DNA from: Phycisphaerales bacterium
GTDB lineage: Bacteria > Planctomycetota > Phycisphaerae > Sedimentisphaerales > Anaerobacaceae
NCBI GenBank assembly: GCA_020352215.1
Contig: CP070675.1
Span: 1-40,674 of the forward strand
Length of the DNA: 40,674 bases
Reading direction: 5' to 3'
The translations under genes were made by a program, and so were the position numbers. Below the pieces are notes generated by a model. It was given only the letters and a program-made list of their open reading frames with translations, was not told the DNA's origin and did no database searches. Positions within the stretch are counted from its first letter, which is position 1, and every line of letters begins with the position of its first letter. Shown one piece after another: positions 23,213 to 31,213 of the stretch.

Positions 23213-25111
23213 ATGAAGCAAGTGCGCATCAAGGAAATCCTCGCTCAAATCAAAAACGTCAAAATCGCCGTCTACGGTGACTTCTGTCTTGACGCTTACT
23301 GGCTGCTTGACCCTCGCGGCTCCGAAGTCTCCGTGGAAACCGGCCTGCAGGCCCGCGCGGTCGGCAAACACTACTATTCGCTCGGGGGCGCGTCAAATGT
23401 CGTTGCCAACATCGCCGCGCTCGAGCCCCAAGCTATTCGGGTCATAGGCGTTGTCGGTGACGACATCTTCGCCAGAGAGCTTACGCGTCAGCTCCACGAG
23501 CTCGGCGTGGACACGACTTGCCTGGTTGCACAGAAAGAGAACTTTGACACTGTCACTTTCGGAAAGCCATACCTTGAGGGCAACGAGAAGCCTCGCATCG
23601 ATTTCGGCTTCTTCAACAAACGAACCAAAAAAACCGACCGGGCGCTCTTGGACGGCATCAAAACTGCCCTGCAAAGTGCGGATGTCCTCATAGTCAATCA
23701 GCAGGTCCCCGGCGGGATCACAAACGAGTCCTTTATCGATGAAGCCAACTCGCTCTTCAAAGAACATTCAGACAAAATGGTTCTGCTCGACTCTCGGCAC
23801 TACGGCCACAAATTCAAGCACATCTACCGCAAGACGAACGATTCGGAAGCGGCCAAGCTCAACAGCGTAGATGTCGGCCTAAACGACGTCATAGAGCTCA
23901 AGGACCTAATCGTATATGCCCGGAACCTTTTCGAGCAATTCGACAAGCCGGTCTTTCTGACGCGCGGCTCACGCGGTATCATCACCGTAGATTCAAGCGG
24001 CGTCCATCAGGTCCCCGGTATTCAACTGCTTAAGAAGCTTGACCCTGTCGGGGCCGGTGACACTGTCACCAGCGCTTTGGCCCTTTGCCTGGGTGCAGGT
24101 GTCTCGGCCGCTGAGGCGGCCGAATTCGCCAACTTCGCTGCCGCCGTCACCGTCCAGAAACTGTTTCAGACCGGTACAGCCTCGGGCGCGGAAATCCTTG
24201 AGATAGGCAAAGACGCCGATTATATCTACCAGCCCGAACTCGCCTACGACGGGCGCAAAGCCAGGTACCTGCCGGAAAGCGAGATTGAGCTGTGCTACGA
24301 ATCGATACCACTTGGCCGAGTAAAGCACGCTGTCTTCGACAATGACGGGACTATTAGCGCGCTCAGGCAGGGCTGGGAAGAGATAATGGCCCCCGTTATG
24401 ATAAAGGCAATCCTCGGTGACAAGTATGAGACGGCCGACGAGACCCTCTATCATAAGGTGCGACGACGTGTTCTCGACTATATCGACAAGTCAACCGGGA
24501 TCCAGACGATTTTGCAGATGGAGGCCCTCGTAGAGATGGTCAAGGAGTTCGGCATCGTCGACCGCGATAAAGTCCTCGACAAATTCGGTTACAAGCAGAT
24601 CTACAACGATGCGTTGATGCAGGTGGTGGGACGCCGAATCGAACGACTCAGCAAAGGCCTGCTCGATGTCAGTGACTACACGATCAAAGGCGCGATCGAT
24701 TTCTTGAAGGCCCTTCGCAAACGCGGCGTCAGGCTCTATCTCGCCAGCGGAACCGACCACACCGATGTAGTCGCAGAGTCTGAGGCGCTCGGATACGCGG
24801 GATTCTTCGACGGCCAAATCTATGGCGCCGTCGGTGACATTGCCAAGTACTCCAAGAAGATGGTCATCGAGCGAATTATGACCGAGAACAAGCTCCATGG
24901 CCCCGAGCTGGCCGTCCTCGGTGACGGCCCCGTGGAATTGCGAGAGGCTCGCAAGCGCGACGGCCTGGCCATCGGCGTCGCCTCCGATGAAGTCCGCCGC
25001 CACGGGCTAAACGCTGAGAAAAGGACCCGCTTAGTGAACGCGGGCGCCCATGTGATCGTCCCCGACTTCTCACAACACGGCGACCTGACGAGACTATTGT
25101 TCGGCAAATAG
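23213..25111 (+). CDS. HldE-like PfkB sugar kinase fused to a HAD phosphatase
   Basis: A 632-residue two-domain enzyme. Residues 1-340 are a PfkB/ribokinase-type kinase close in pattern to the kinase half of HldE/RfaE (GDFCLDAYW, LGGASNVVANIAAL). Its ATP/anion-hole signature is DPVGAGD at 277-283. Residues 365-632 are a HAD hydrolase: DNDGT with nucleophile Asp376, YLASGTDHTD as motif II, and GDGPVEL (about 570) as motif IV. In the ADP-heptose pathway a kinase adds a 1-phosphate and a separate HAD phosphatase (GmhB) removes the 7-phosphate. A fusion of the two activities would make that logic one protein. The nucleotidyltransferase domain of HldE is missing. The start has AGAGG upstream, 17 bp after the previous stop. 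Heptose as substrate is inference. Confidence 0.85.
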   Translation: MKQVRIKEILAQIKNVKIAVYGDFCLDAYWLLDPRGSEVSVETGLQARAVGKHYYSLGGASNVVANIAALEPQAIRVIGVVGDDIFARELTRQLHELGVDTTCLVAQKENFDTVTFGKPYLEGNEKPRIDFGFFNKRTKKTDRALLDGIKTALQSADVLIVNQQVPGGITNESFIDEANSLFKEHSDKMVLLDSRHYGHKFKHIYRKTNDSEAAKLNSVDVGLNDVIELKDLIVYARNLFEQFDKPVFLTRGSRGIITVDSSGVHQVPGIQLLKKLDPVGAGDTVTSALALCLGAGVSAAEAAEFANFAAAVTVQKLFQTGTASGAEILEIGKDADYIYQPELAYDGRKARYLPESEIELCYESIPLGRVKHAVFDNDGTISALRQGWEEIMAPVMIKAILGDKYETADETLYHKVRRRVLDYIDKSTGIQTILQMEALVEMVKEFGIVDRDKVLDKFGYKQIYNDALMQVVGRRIERLSKGLLDVSDYTIKGAIDFLKALRKRGVRLYLASGTDHTDVVAESEALGYAGFFDGQIYGAVGDIAKYSKKMVIERIMTENKLHGPELAVLGDGPVELREARKRDGLAIGVASDEVRRHGLNAEKRTRLVNAGAHVIVPDFSQHGDLTRLLFGK

Positions 25112-25216
25112 GTGCGAGAGCGGATGCCTACATCTTGACCCAACTGCAGGCGGGAGTCTTGTGCTCCGCATTCAGGTTGGCTGGATGGTCCGGGACACGC
25201 TGACATGGCCTGAGTA

Positions 25217-27331
25217 CTAACCTTTCTTGAGCCGACTCAGATCTGGCTTGCGATACGCCATGACTATGAGCATGTCGTCCTCTTGCAGTTCTTCAAAAAG
25301 CCCCGCCTTTGCCTTTTGCTTCGTCCTTGGATTCAGGATAACGCGGTTCTCCCTCCGTACCCCAATCAGAATAACAGGGTTGTCTGGGCTCCGTTCTTCG
25401 TTGATGATAGCGGCGCACTCCTGGAATGTCTTGCCTATGAACGAACTCGGATACTGTCCAGACTTGAGCATGTAGATCTCATTCGTATCACGCGTGTACC
25501 GTAGCAGGTCGTTATACACAATGGAGAGCTTCTCCTGCAGCGCGCACTGGGCTAGGATGCCGAGTCCGAAATCCGTCGCGCACACGATCTCATCGACGTG
25601 AGCGTCTTTGAGGTGTTGCATCATCCGATGGTTTATGACTTCTGCAACTATGTGGGGTTTCGGCGTTTCCTCAGTCTCGCATAACCTGCTTATTGCCAAG
25701 GCAATCATGGCGGACCTGGCATCGGGGTCCGGGCTCGCATCATCTGCGAGAATGACAACACTCTTGGCCAAGTGGACTTTGCTGGCCTTGAGGGTGTTGT
25801 GAAGCACGGGGTCGCTCTTGATGAAGAACACATTCTCGTACGCCCGGTTGTCTCTTCGCAGTGCCTTTTCGTCTACCGATGTCCCTGTAACGATCACGAT
25901 GTGAGTGTCGGGTTCACCCTGTGCCGAATGCAATTCCTGGATTACTCTATCACCTCGTTCGTTCCAGTTACATATGGCTAAGTGCTCGGCTATGTTACGT
26001 GGCATTCGTATATCCTCCCTTCTTACAAACATGGCGGCAAACAAACCAGTTATCATTGCAGTGACGACAGCACCCAAGCCCACAATGGACGCAGAGGTGA
26101 TTCTTCCGGGCCAGGTTATGGGCGCACGCTCGGCGAATCCGCTCAGTATGTAGACTGTGGTGGACCAGAAGGCGCTCGGTAGAGTCTCAAAGCCCTCTGT
26201 TCGTCCCCGCTCAGCGAAGAACATGGCTATAGCAGCGATTGCGTAAAGACACACTAGTATGACAGCTACGTGCCGAAAGATGGTCTTCCGCACCGATCTG
26301 GAGATCGCTTTGCGACATCGCAGAACGCAAACCAACAGAGCTATGCATACCCCAATCGCGGCCCAATCCCGCACTCGGCTCAGTACCTTCAGTTTCGTGA
26401 CGTGTCCGCCGAAGTATGTCTCAGCTCCCTCATGAAGTGGGACTGTCATTCCGTCAAGAATGGAATCTGTGTGAATGCCGCGGGCGGCCTTGTGTACTTT
26501 CGCGAGCGTATCGGTGTGCTTAAAAATCGCCGCTGCCACTATGCCGACCCACTCTGAGGGTAGTCCCGTCCGTGCTACCAACAGCGCCCGCACACCCACG
26601 GTCTCGATCTCCTCTTCCTGCCATGAGTATGCCTTGGCTGGTATGGAGCGACGCACAAAGTAGGGGCAAGACCTCTGCAGCTTCCGGGCCAGGGCCAAGT
26701 CTATTGGGATTATTCTTATCTCATTACCCAGCTCTTGGATCCCTGGTGTTGGAATACCTGCCGTAACGAACGCTGCATCAATTGACCCGTTGCGCAGAGC
26801 TTTGAAGGACTCTTTAAACGGGAGGTTCACGTCTTCGACATCTGAGGACCGGAATCCGGCGGCCTTCAGGATATCTGTGGCATGGCAGTTGACGGTCTCC
26901 CTCTTGGCCGCCGTACGGACTCTTTTTTCTCTTAGCTGTTTGATCTGCCTCAGGTTCCTACCGCTCATCGCAACGATCTGAATATATTCAGTATACAGGG
27001 AGGCGATTCCCCGCATCCTATCCGATGGTAAGGCAAACATACGTTGGCCTTTGCGGAAGTAATACGCTGTGTCGTTTTGGACAAACGCCAGGTCTGCGTC
27101 CTCATCCTGCAGGAGTTGGGCATTCTCTGCAGAACCCTTTGTAGCTAGCACCTCGACGTTGATGTCGGGATGTTCCTCTTCTACAATTTTCTTTATCGCG
27201 TTCCCAAGAGGATAGTAGACTCCAGTGGGGTCGCCGGTTGCGAGCGTGAGTGTAATCTCGGCGTGCCCAGGGTGCGCGAGAATCACGCAGCAGAGCAGTG
27301 CACCTTTCGCACAATCTCGTATCACTGACAT
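25217..27331 (-). CDS. TAXI-type binding domain fused to an ion-channel/RCK-like module
   Basis: A 704-residue protein. Residues 1-24 are a signal peptide. Residues 25-310 form a TAXI-family (TRAP-associated) solute-binding domain: TGDPTGVYYPLGNAI, ENAQLLQDEDADLAFVQND, and LRNGSIDAAFVTAGIPTP. Hydrophobic segments follow at about 323-338, 353-373 and 410-436. Between the last two lies a pore-loop-like stretch STTVYILSGFAERAPITWPGR. Residues 448-700 look like a TrkA/RCK-type regulatory region of the Castor/Pollux kind (LAICNWNERGDRVIQELHS, HIVIVTGT, SVVILADD, then a C-terminal LQEDDMLIVM). The classical TVGYGD potassium filter is absent. I start at ATG 27331 with GGGAGAG upstream. It stands alone, with no TRAP DctQM permease genes nearby. 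A ligand-gated channel is the natural reading, by analogy with GluR0-type fusions. Confidence 0.85.
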   Translation of the reverse strand: MSVIRDCAKGALLCCVILAHPGHAEITLTLATGDPTGVYYPLGNAIKKIVEEEHPDINVEVLATKGSAENAQLLQDEDADLAFVQNDTAYYFRKGQRMFALPSDRMRGIASLYTEYIQIVAMSGRNLRQIKQLREKRVRTAAKRETVNCHATDILKAAGFRSSDVEDVNLPFKESFKALRNGSIDAAFVTAGIPTPGIQELGNEIRIIPIDLALARKLQRSCPYFVRRSIPAKAYSWQEEEIETVGVRALLVARTGLPSEWVGIVAAAIFKHTDTLAKVHKAARGIHTDSILDGMTVPLHEGAETYFGGHVTKLKVLSRVRDWAAIGVCIALLVCVLRCRKAISRSVRKTIFRHVAVILVCLYAIAAIAMFFAERGRTEGFETLPSAFWSTTVYILSGFAERAPITWPGRITSASIVGLGAVVTAMITGLFAAMFVRREDIRMPRNIAEHLAICNWNERGDRVIQELHSAQGEPDTHIVIVTGTSVDEKALRRDNRAYENVFFIKSDPVLHNTLKASKVHLAKSVVILADDASPDPDARSAMIALAISRLCETEETPKPHIVAEVINHRMMQHLKDAHVDEIVCATDFGLGILAQCALQEKLSIVYNDLLRYTRDTNEIYMLKSGQYPSSFIGKTFQECAAIINEERSPDNPVILIGVRRENRVILNPRTKQKAKAGLFEELQEDDMLIVMAYRKPDLSRLKKG

Positions 27332-27822
27332 GTGCTCTCCCAAGGCTCGACTACTGGCGCAGAATCACCGTGCGTCCGACCCCGATGGCGCCAGCCCAGC
27401 ACTAAAGCGCGACCACAACGTGGCAGGTCCATAGGCCCACGGGTTGTTTAACCTCTGACTTCTTCTTTTCCTCGCCAAGGTTGCCTAATCACTCGCTCTT
27501 TAATCTTGTACAAATCTTACCACTTCGGGGGTATCCACGCAATAGTTTTTCATTTTTTTTGCCGTTGTTGGCATGTTGACTGGGGAGCCCGGCGGGGGGC
27601 CTTGTCAACAGGAGGTGTGAGGGAAACGCGAATCATGGGCTCAGCGGCCTTTCGGCCTGTCTGGGATGGGCCTGCCGATCCTGTGCGACAACCCAAAGGC
27701 CCCGTTTCGCGGCCCAATAGGTCTTGACACTGCGATTGATTGTGATTTGCGGGTCTGCGATGATTTGCCCAGGCCTCTGCCCGGAGTATCGGTGTTCCGC
27801 CGGCGGTACTTCTGCGATGGGC
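27332..27822. other. Intergenic region with a GC-rich hairpin
   Basis: No convincing gene. On the minus strand TTGCGT (27542-27537), 17 bp and TAAGAT (27519-27514) form a weak promoter candidate for the TAXI-channel gene. At 27574-27610 TGTTGAC and GTCAACA pair perfectly around an inner GCCC/GGGC stem. It has no T-run, so it is not a clear terminator. Short open frames at 27630-27870 have no usable ribosome-binding sites. Confidence 0.5.
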
Positions 27823-28464
27823 CTACGGCGGGGCGGCCCTGGCCGTTGCAGCCGGGGGCATTCCGTCATCGGACGTGGCTGGGCTGTTGGGCTCGTATTG
27901 TTCTATCGCCCCTGGAGGCTCTTTTGGCTGGGCCCTGCTGGCCAACTCGTCGAGGATCTGCTCACATCTGACCCTGTAGCTCTCAGAAGATACGACCCCG
28001 CTAACCTTGTCGCAAACCCAGCACATGGCCGACATGTTAGACTGCTGAGATTCTCTGCCGAAGCCCATCTGGCGTATGTACTTGTTTTGTGCTATTGGCG
28101 TGATCGACAGCACAAAAGCCATAAAACTCAGAACAAGGAAGCCGCCGAAGAAACCCAGCACACCGGCAAAGACAATGTCAAATACCTGCGGGAACGAGAC
28201 CTTGAATTGGCCGGTGAGAAATGTGTAGGATATGCCGTGGAGAATAAGGAACGTCCCTCCAGCTATGGCGACCAGCATTAGGGCGCTGCCGCAACGGATA
28301 GCACCGGCGCCCGGGACGAAATCCATGGCCGGCTGGGCCGAGAATATGGCCACGTAAACTGCGGCAACTATGTTGATCAGCAAGGCCCACGTCTCATAGA
28401 AGCCGATTCGCACGGCAAGCCATGCGAACAATCCGCCTACTAAAATGCCCAACCAGAACACCAT
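27823..28464 (-). CDS. CvpA-like membrane protein
   Basis: A 213-residue inner-membrane protein with four hydrophobic segments at about 1-20, 24-45, 58-85 and 92-120, in the order and spacing of CvpA/colicin V production proteins (LGILVGGLFAWLAVRIGFYETWALL, then VFAGVLGFFGGFL). CvpA proteins affect envelope homeostasis and export, but the mechanism is unsettled. The last 80 residues are soluble, with CWVC and a Pro/Ala-rich tail. The ATG is 5 bp after the GspE-like stop, so it is the last gene of the FHA-ATPase operon. Confidence 0.7.
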   Translation of the reverse strand: MVFWLGILVGGLFAWLAVRIGFYETWALLINIVAAVYVAIFSAQPAMDFVPGAGAIRCGSALMLVAIAGGTFLILHGISYTFLTGQFKVSFPQVFDIVFAGVLGFFGGFLVLSFMAFVLSITPIAQNKYIRQMGFGRESQQSNMSAMCWVCDKVSGVVSSESYRVRCEQILDELASRAQPKEPPGAIEQYEPNSPATSDDGMPPAATARAAPP

Positions 28465-28469
28465 AATTA

Positions 28470-30080
28470 CTAGCCTGTGACTCTTTTGACTTCAGTGAGA
28501 CTCGTCGCGCCGACTGCGGCTTTTCTGAGCCCCTCTTTTCGCAGATTGAATCTGTCCTTGCGTGCGCCGTCGCTTCTCAGATGTTTTACCAGCATCTCGT
28601 CGTTGGCGATGTCGAGTTTTAGCTCGTCGGTTACGACCATGATGTCGCAGATGGCCATCCTTCCGGAGTAGCCCGTATCATCGCAGTGCCTGCAACCCAC
28701 TGCCTCGAACATGTTTGAAGCGTCAATATGTTTCTTCTTGAATTCCTCGACCAATCCAGAGGTCAGGTCCGCGGCCCGCTTGCACCGGTCACAAAGGCGG
28801 CGAAGCAACCTTTGAGAAACCAGAAGGCTCAAACCCGACGACAGTAACAGAGGCGACACGCCCAAATCGAGCAGCCTAACCAACGCCGCCGCGTTGCTGT
28901 CACAGTGTATCGTGGCCAGCACGAGATGGCCGGTCTGCGACGCTCGAAGGGCGATCTCGGCGGTCTCTTCGTCGCGTATTTCGCCCACACATATTACATC
29001 CGGGTCCTGTCTCAGGATGCTCCGCAGGGCCTTGGCAAACGTGATGTCGGCCTTGGGATTAATCTCGATCTGGCTGGCCTCTTCTAGCACCGCCTCAATT
29101 GGGTCCTCTACTGTGATGACGTTGCGCGTGAACCGGTCGATCTCGTTGAGCATTGCGTACATGGTCGTCGTTTTGCCGCTACCGGTCGGACCACAGATCA
29201 ATATCATGCCGGACGGTTTGGCCACTGCCTCCTCAATGCTTGAGTATTGTTTGGCCGAAAGTCCAAGGTCGGCCACCGTGAAGATGCTTGCGTCCTTGTT
29301 CAGCACTCTTATCGACAGCTTCTCACCACTTAGAACGCCGGCACTCGCGACCCGGAAGGATGAAGTTGCGCCGCCTTTTTTGGCCATGAACGCGCCGTCC
29401 TGGGGCCTCCTCTTCTCGGATATGTCCATGCTCGACACAGCCTTGATGCTGTTGACGACCGCCTTGCACGTATCGGCTTTGAGTTCTTTAATCACTCTCA
29501 GGACACCGTCTATTCGCAGCCGGATCGCGTACGTCGACTCGTCCTTGGGATCGATAAGAATGTCACTGGCTCGTCGGTCGAGAGCATCGGCGATTAGCTG
29601 CTCGGTCATGTCGAGGATCCGGCTGTCCTCCCGCTTCATACGGCCGTGGCTGTATATCTCGTCGATACTTCTACCTGACGAGTCAAGCAGCCTTATTGCC
29701 GAGTCGTCCTCTTCTGCTCCGGTGCTGCGAGACCGGATGTTGGCGATCATATCTTCTACGTGCCGTGTAAGTACCTCAAAGAAGCTATCGCCACTCTGGA
29801 ATGACTTTTTCGCCGAATCGACAATAAGCAGCAGGAAGAGCGGAATGGGCCCCGCAAAGAGAGTGATCAGGTTGACAATTGCCTTGTATGGTTTCGGCAC
29901 AAGCGGACTGAATTGAACTCGCTGAACGAAATACAAGCACAGGTATAGCCATACCATCAGGGCGGTCAGCCATACAGGATTGAAACGCAACTCGGTTACT
30001 ATCGAGGCTGTGCCGAACTCGGCTTGGAGCGGGTCTGGCAGGCCCGACCAAAGAGTATGAATGGCGTCCACTATCTGCAT
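28470..30080 (-). CDS. GspE/PilB-type secretion ATPase with N-terminal membrane segments
   Basis: A 536-residue AAA+-like traffic ATPase. Walker A is GPTGSGKT (297-304), the Asp box is VEDPIE, Walker B is DVICVGEIRDEETAE, and a His box SQTGHLVLATIH follows. Two CxxC pairs (Cys430/433 and Cys463/466) form the zinc site of GspE/PilB. The usual N-terminal N1E/MshEN domain that docks to GspL or PilM is missing. Instead residues 36-53 and 67-88 are hydrophobic, so this ATPase appears to anchor itself in the membrane. It lies between FHA and CvpA-like genes, with no pilin, GspF or GspD genes in view. The start at 30080 has GAGAAG upstream. It could power pseudopilus assembly encoded elsewhere. Confidence 0.9.
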   Translation of the reverse strand: MQIVDAIHTLWSGLPDPLQAEFGTASIVTELRFNPVWLTALMVWLYLCLYFVQRVQFSPLVPKPYKAIVNLITLFAGPIPLFLLLIVDSAKKSFQSGDSFFEVLTRHVEDMIANIRSRSTGAEEDDSAIRLLDSSGRSIDEIYSHGRMKREDSRILDMTEQLIADALDRRASDILIDPKDESTYAIRLRIDGVLRVIKELKADTCKAVVNSIKAVSSMDISEKRRPQDGAFMAKKGGATSSFRVASAGVLSGEKLSIRVLNKDASIFTVADLGLSAKQYSSIEEAVAKPSGMILICGPTGSGKTTTMYAMLNEIDRFTRNVITVEDPIEAVLEEASQIEINPKADITFAKALRSILRQDPDVICVGEIRDEETAEIALRASQTGHLVLATIHCDSNAAALVRLLDLGVSPLLLSSGLSLLVSQRLLRRLCDRCKRAADLTSGLVEEFKKKHIDASNMFEAVGCRHCDDTGYSGRMAICDIMVVTDELKLDIANDEMLVKHLRSDGARKDRFNLRKEGLRKAAVGATSLTEVKRVTG

Positions 30081-30241
30081 ATGGCTTCTCGCGCAGCAAA
30101 TACGGGGGACAGAAATCCAGCACGCCCCAAATTAGCACGTTCCCTCAGCATCGGCAAGCCAAATCCGAAGGAAAATAGAAACATGCGCGTCGGGCCTTTG
30201 CCAAGTAACTGGCTTTCCGCGGGTTTGAAAGACGGCAGCCC

Positions 30242-30694
30242 TCAGAGGTCCTCGATCTCGTCCAAGAAAGAGCCCGAGTCCTCCAAATCCGCGAAGCTGT
30301 CGCCGAATTCATCCACGTCGACCTCTTCTTTCGGTGCCTGCTTGGGCGGAGCCGCTTCGGCCTTCTTTGGCGGCGCAATTTCCTTGGGCTCACCGTCAAT
30401 CCGCACCATAAACGTCAGGGGACCTATTCGCAGGTAATCGCCCGCGTGGACGGGAACCTCCTGAATGCGTTCGCCGTTCACGAAAGTGCCGTTGTGTGAG
30501 CCAAGGTCGCGGATACTCAGAACCCCATCGCTGCAGTTCAGTTGGCAGTGCCTTCTGGAGACATCTGCGAGTGGGACACAGAGGTCACAGTCATCGCGTC
30601 GGCCTATCACGGTGACATTACTCGGCAACGAGAAAACTCGGTGCGAGCCGTCTTTCTTGAATAGGACCAAGTTAGCGTCCATATTGTTTCCCAT
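30242..30694 (-). CDS. FHA-domain protein
   Basis: A 150-residue cytoplasmic protein. Residues 25-95 are an FHA phosphothreonine-binding domain: IGRRDDCDL (Gly31-Arg32), VSRRHCQL (Ser46, His49), GSHNGTFVNG (Asn68, Asn73). The last 50 residues are a Pro/Ala/Lys linker and an acidic tail (EEVDVDEFGDSFADLED), perhaps a docking peptide. It is followed by the GspE-like gene after 161 bp, suggesting that Ser/Thr phosphorylation controls that secretion ATPase. Start at ATG 30694; ATG 30682 is an alternative with GGGA upstream. Confidence 0.85.
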   Translation of the reverse strand: MGNNMDANLVLFKKDGSHRVFSLPSNVTVIGRRDDCDLCVPLADVSRRHCQLNCSDGVLSIRDLGSHNGTFVNGERIQEVPVHAGDYLRIGPLTFMVRIDGEPKEIAPPKKAEAAPPKQAPKEEVDVDEFGDSFADLEDSGSFLDEIEDL

Positions 30695-30717
30695 TTCAGC
30701 CCCGCCCTGACTACCCC

Positions 30718-30746
30718 ATTATATAATTCGTGCTGTTCTGTGACAA
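30718..30746 (-). promoter_or_regulatory. Promoter of the FHA-GspE-CvpA operon
   Basis: On the minus strand TTGTCA (30746-30741), 17-bp spacer, perfect TATAAT (30723-30718). Transcription would start roughly 18 bp before ATG 30694 and about 30 bp before ATG 30682. Confidence 0.65.
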
Positions 30747-31146
30747 TAGATAAACCGGATTGGCACCGTTGGCCGAACCTCATCTGGCGAAATGTTGTCA
30801 CATAACATCATATTGCTCAAGAGTTTATCGCTTCTGGCCGTGGCCGGCGCATGTCGCGGGTTCCTCGAGTGCATTTGCTTGCCAATTTGTGGAAAGGTGC
30901 CTCTCGATGCCAATTTGAGGGAAAATCGGCATTCTCGAGTTTGCAGTTGACGTGTAGGGCGGGGACGCAACCACAGTTCCAGGCAGCACGCTTGCATCCT
31001 CCCGGCGAACCTTTGCCCCGGGAGCCGTAAAATGCCTCTGGGTCGTCTCTGATGCTCCGGTTGTGTTGGCTGGTGTGCTGTTCCTGAACCTCAGAGTAGA
31101 GGCCAAAAGCAGTTTTGCCTAAGGGTGGTCCTGAGGCCTTTGAGGC

Positions 31147-31174
31147 TTGACAATTCAATTCGGGTGGCTATACT
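31147..31174 (+). promoter_or_regulatory. Promoter of thrS
   Basis: TTGACA (31147-31152, perfect), 16-bp spacer, TATACT (31169-31174). The start lies about 35 bp before the thrS ATG, too short a leader for a T-box riboswitch. Confidence 0.7.
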
Positions 31175-31213
31175 AAAACCGTACATTTTGAACTGGCAAT
31201 ACCGGACGAAAAT

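Larger units (their letters stand above)
30695..31213. other. Divergent intergenic region between FHA and thrS genes
   Basis: Two opposing promoters, at 30718 and 31147, flank about 400 bp in which I see no gene and no RNA. A direct repeat, TTGCCAATTTG (30888) and TGCCAATTTGAGG (30908), is the only internal structure noticed. Confidence 0.5.

Noticed and set aside
27630..27870. Small genes in the gap upstream of the TAXI-channel gene
   Set aside because: Open frames on both strands have no suitable ribosome-binding site and low-complexity, Arg/Pro-rich products.
31100..31146. T-box-like AGGGTGGTCC before thrS
   Set aside because: It lies upstream of the strong promoter at 31147, so it is not in the thrS transcript, and the T-box consensus and antiterminator are absent.
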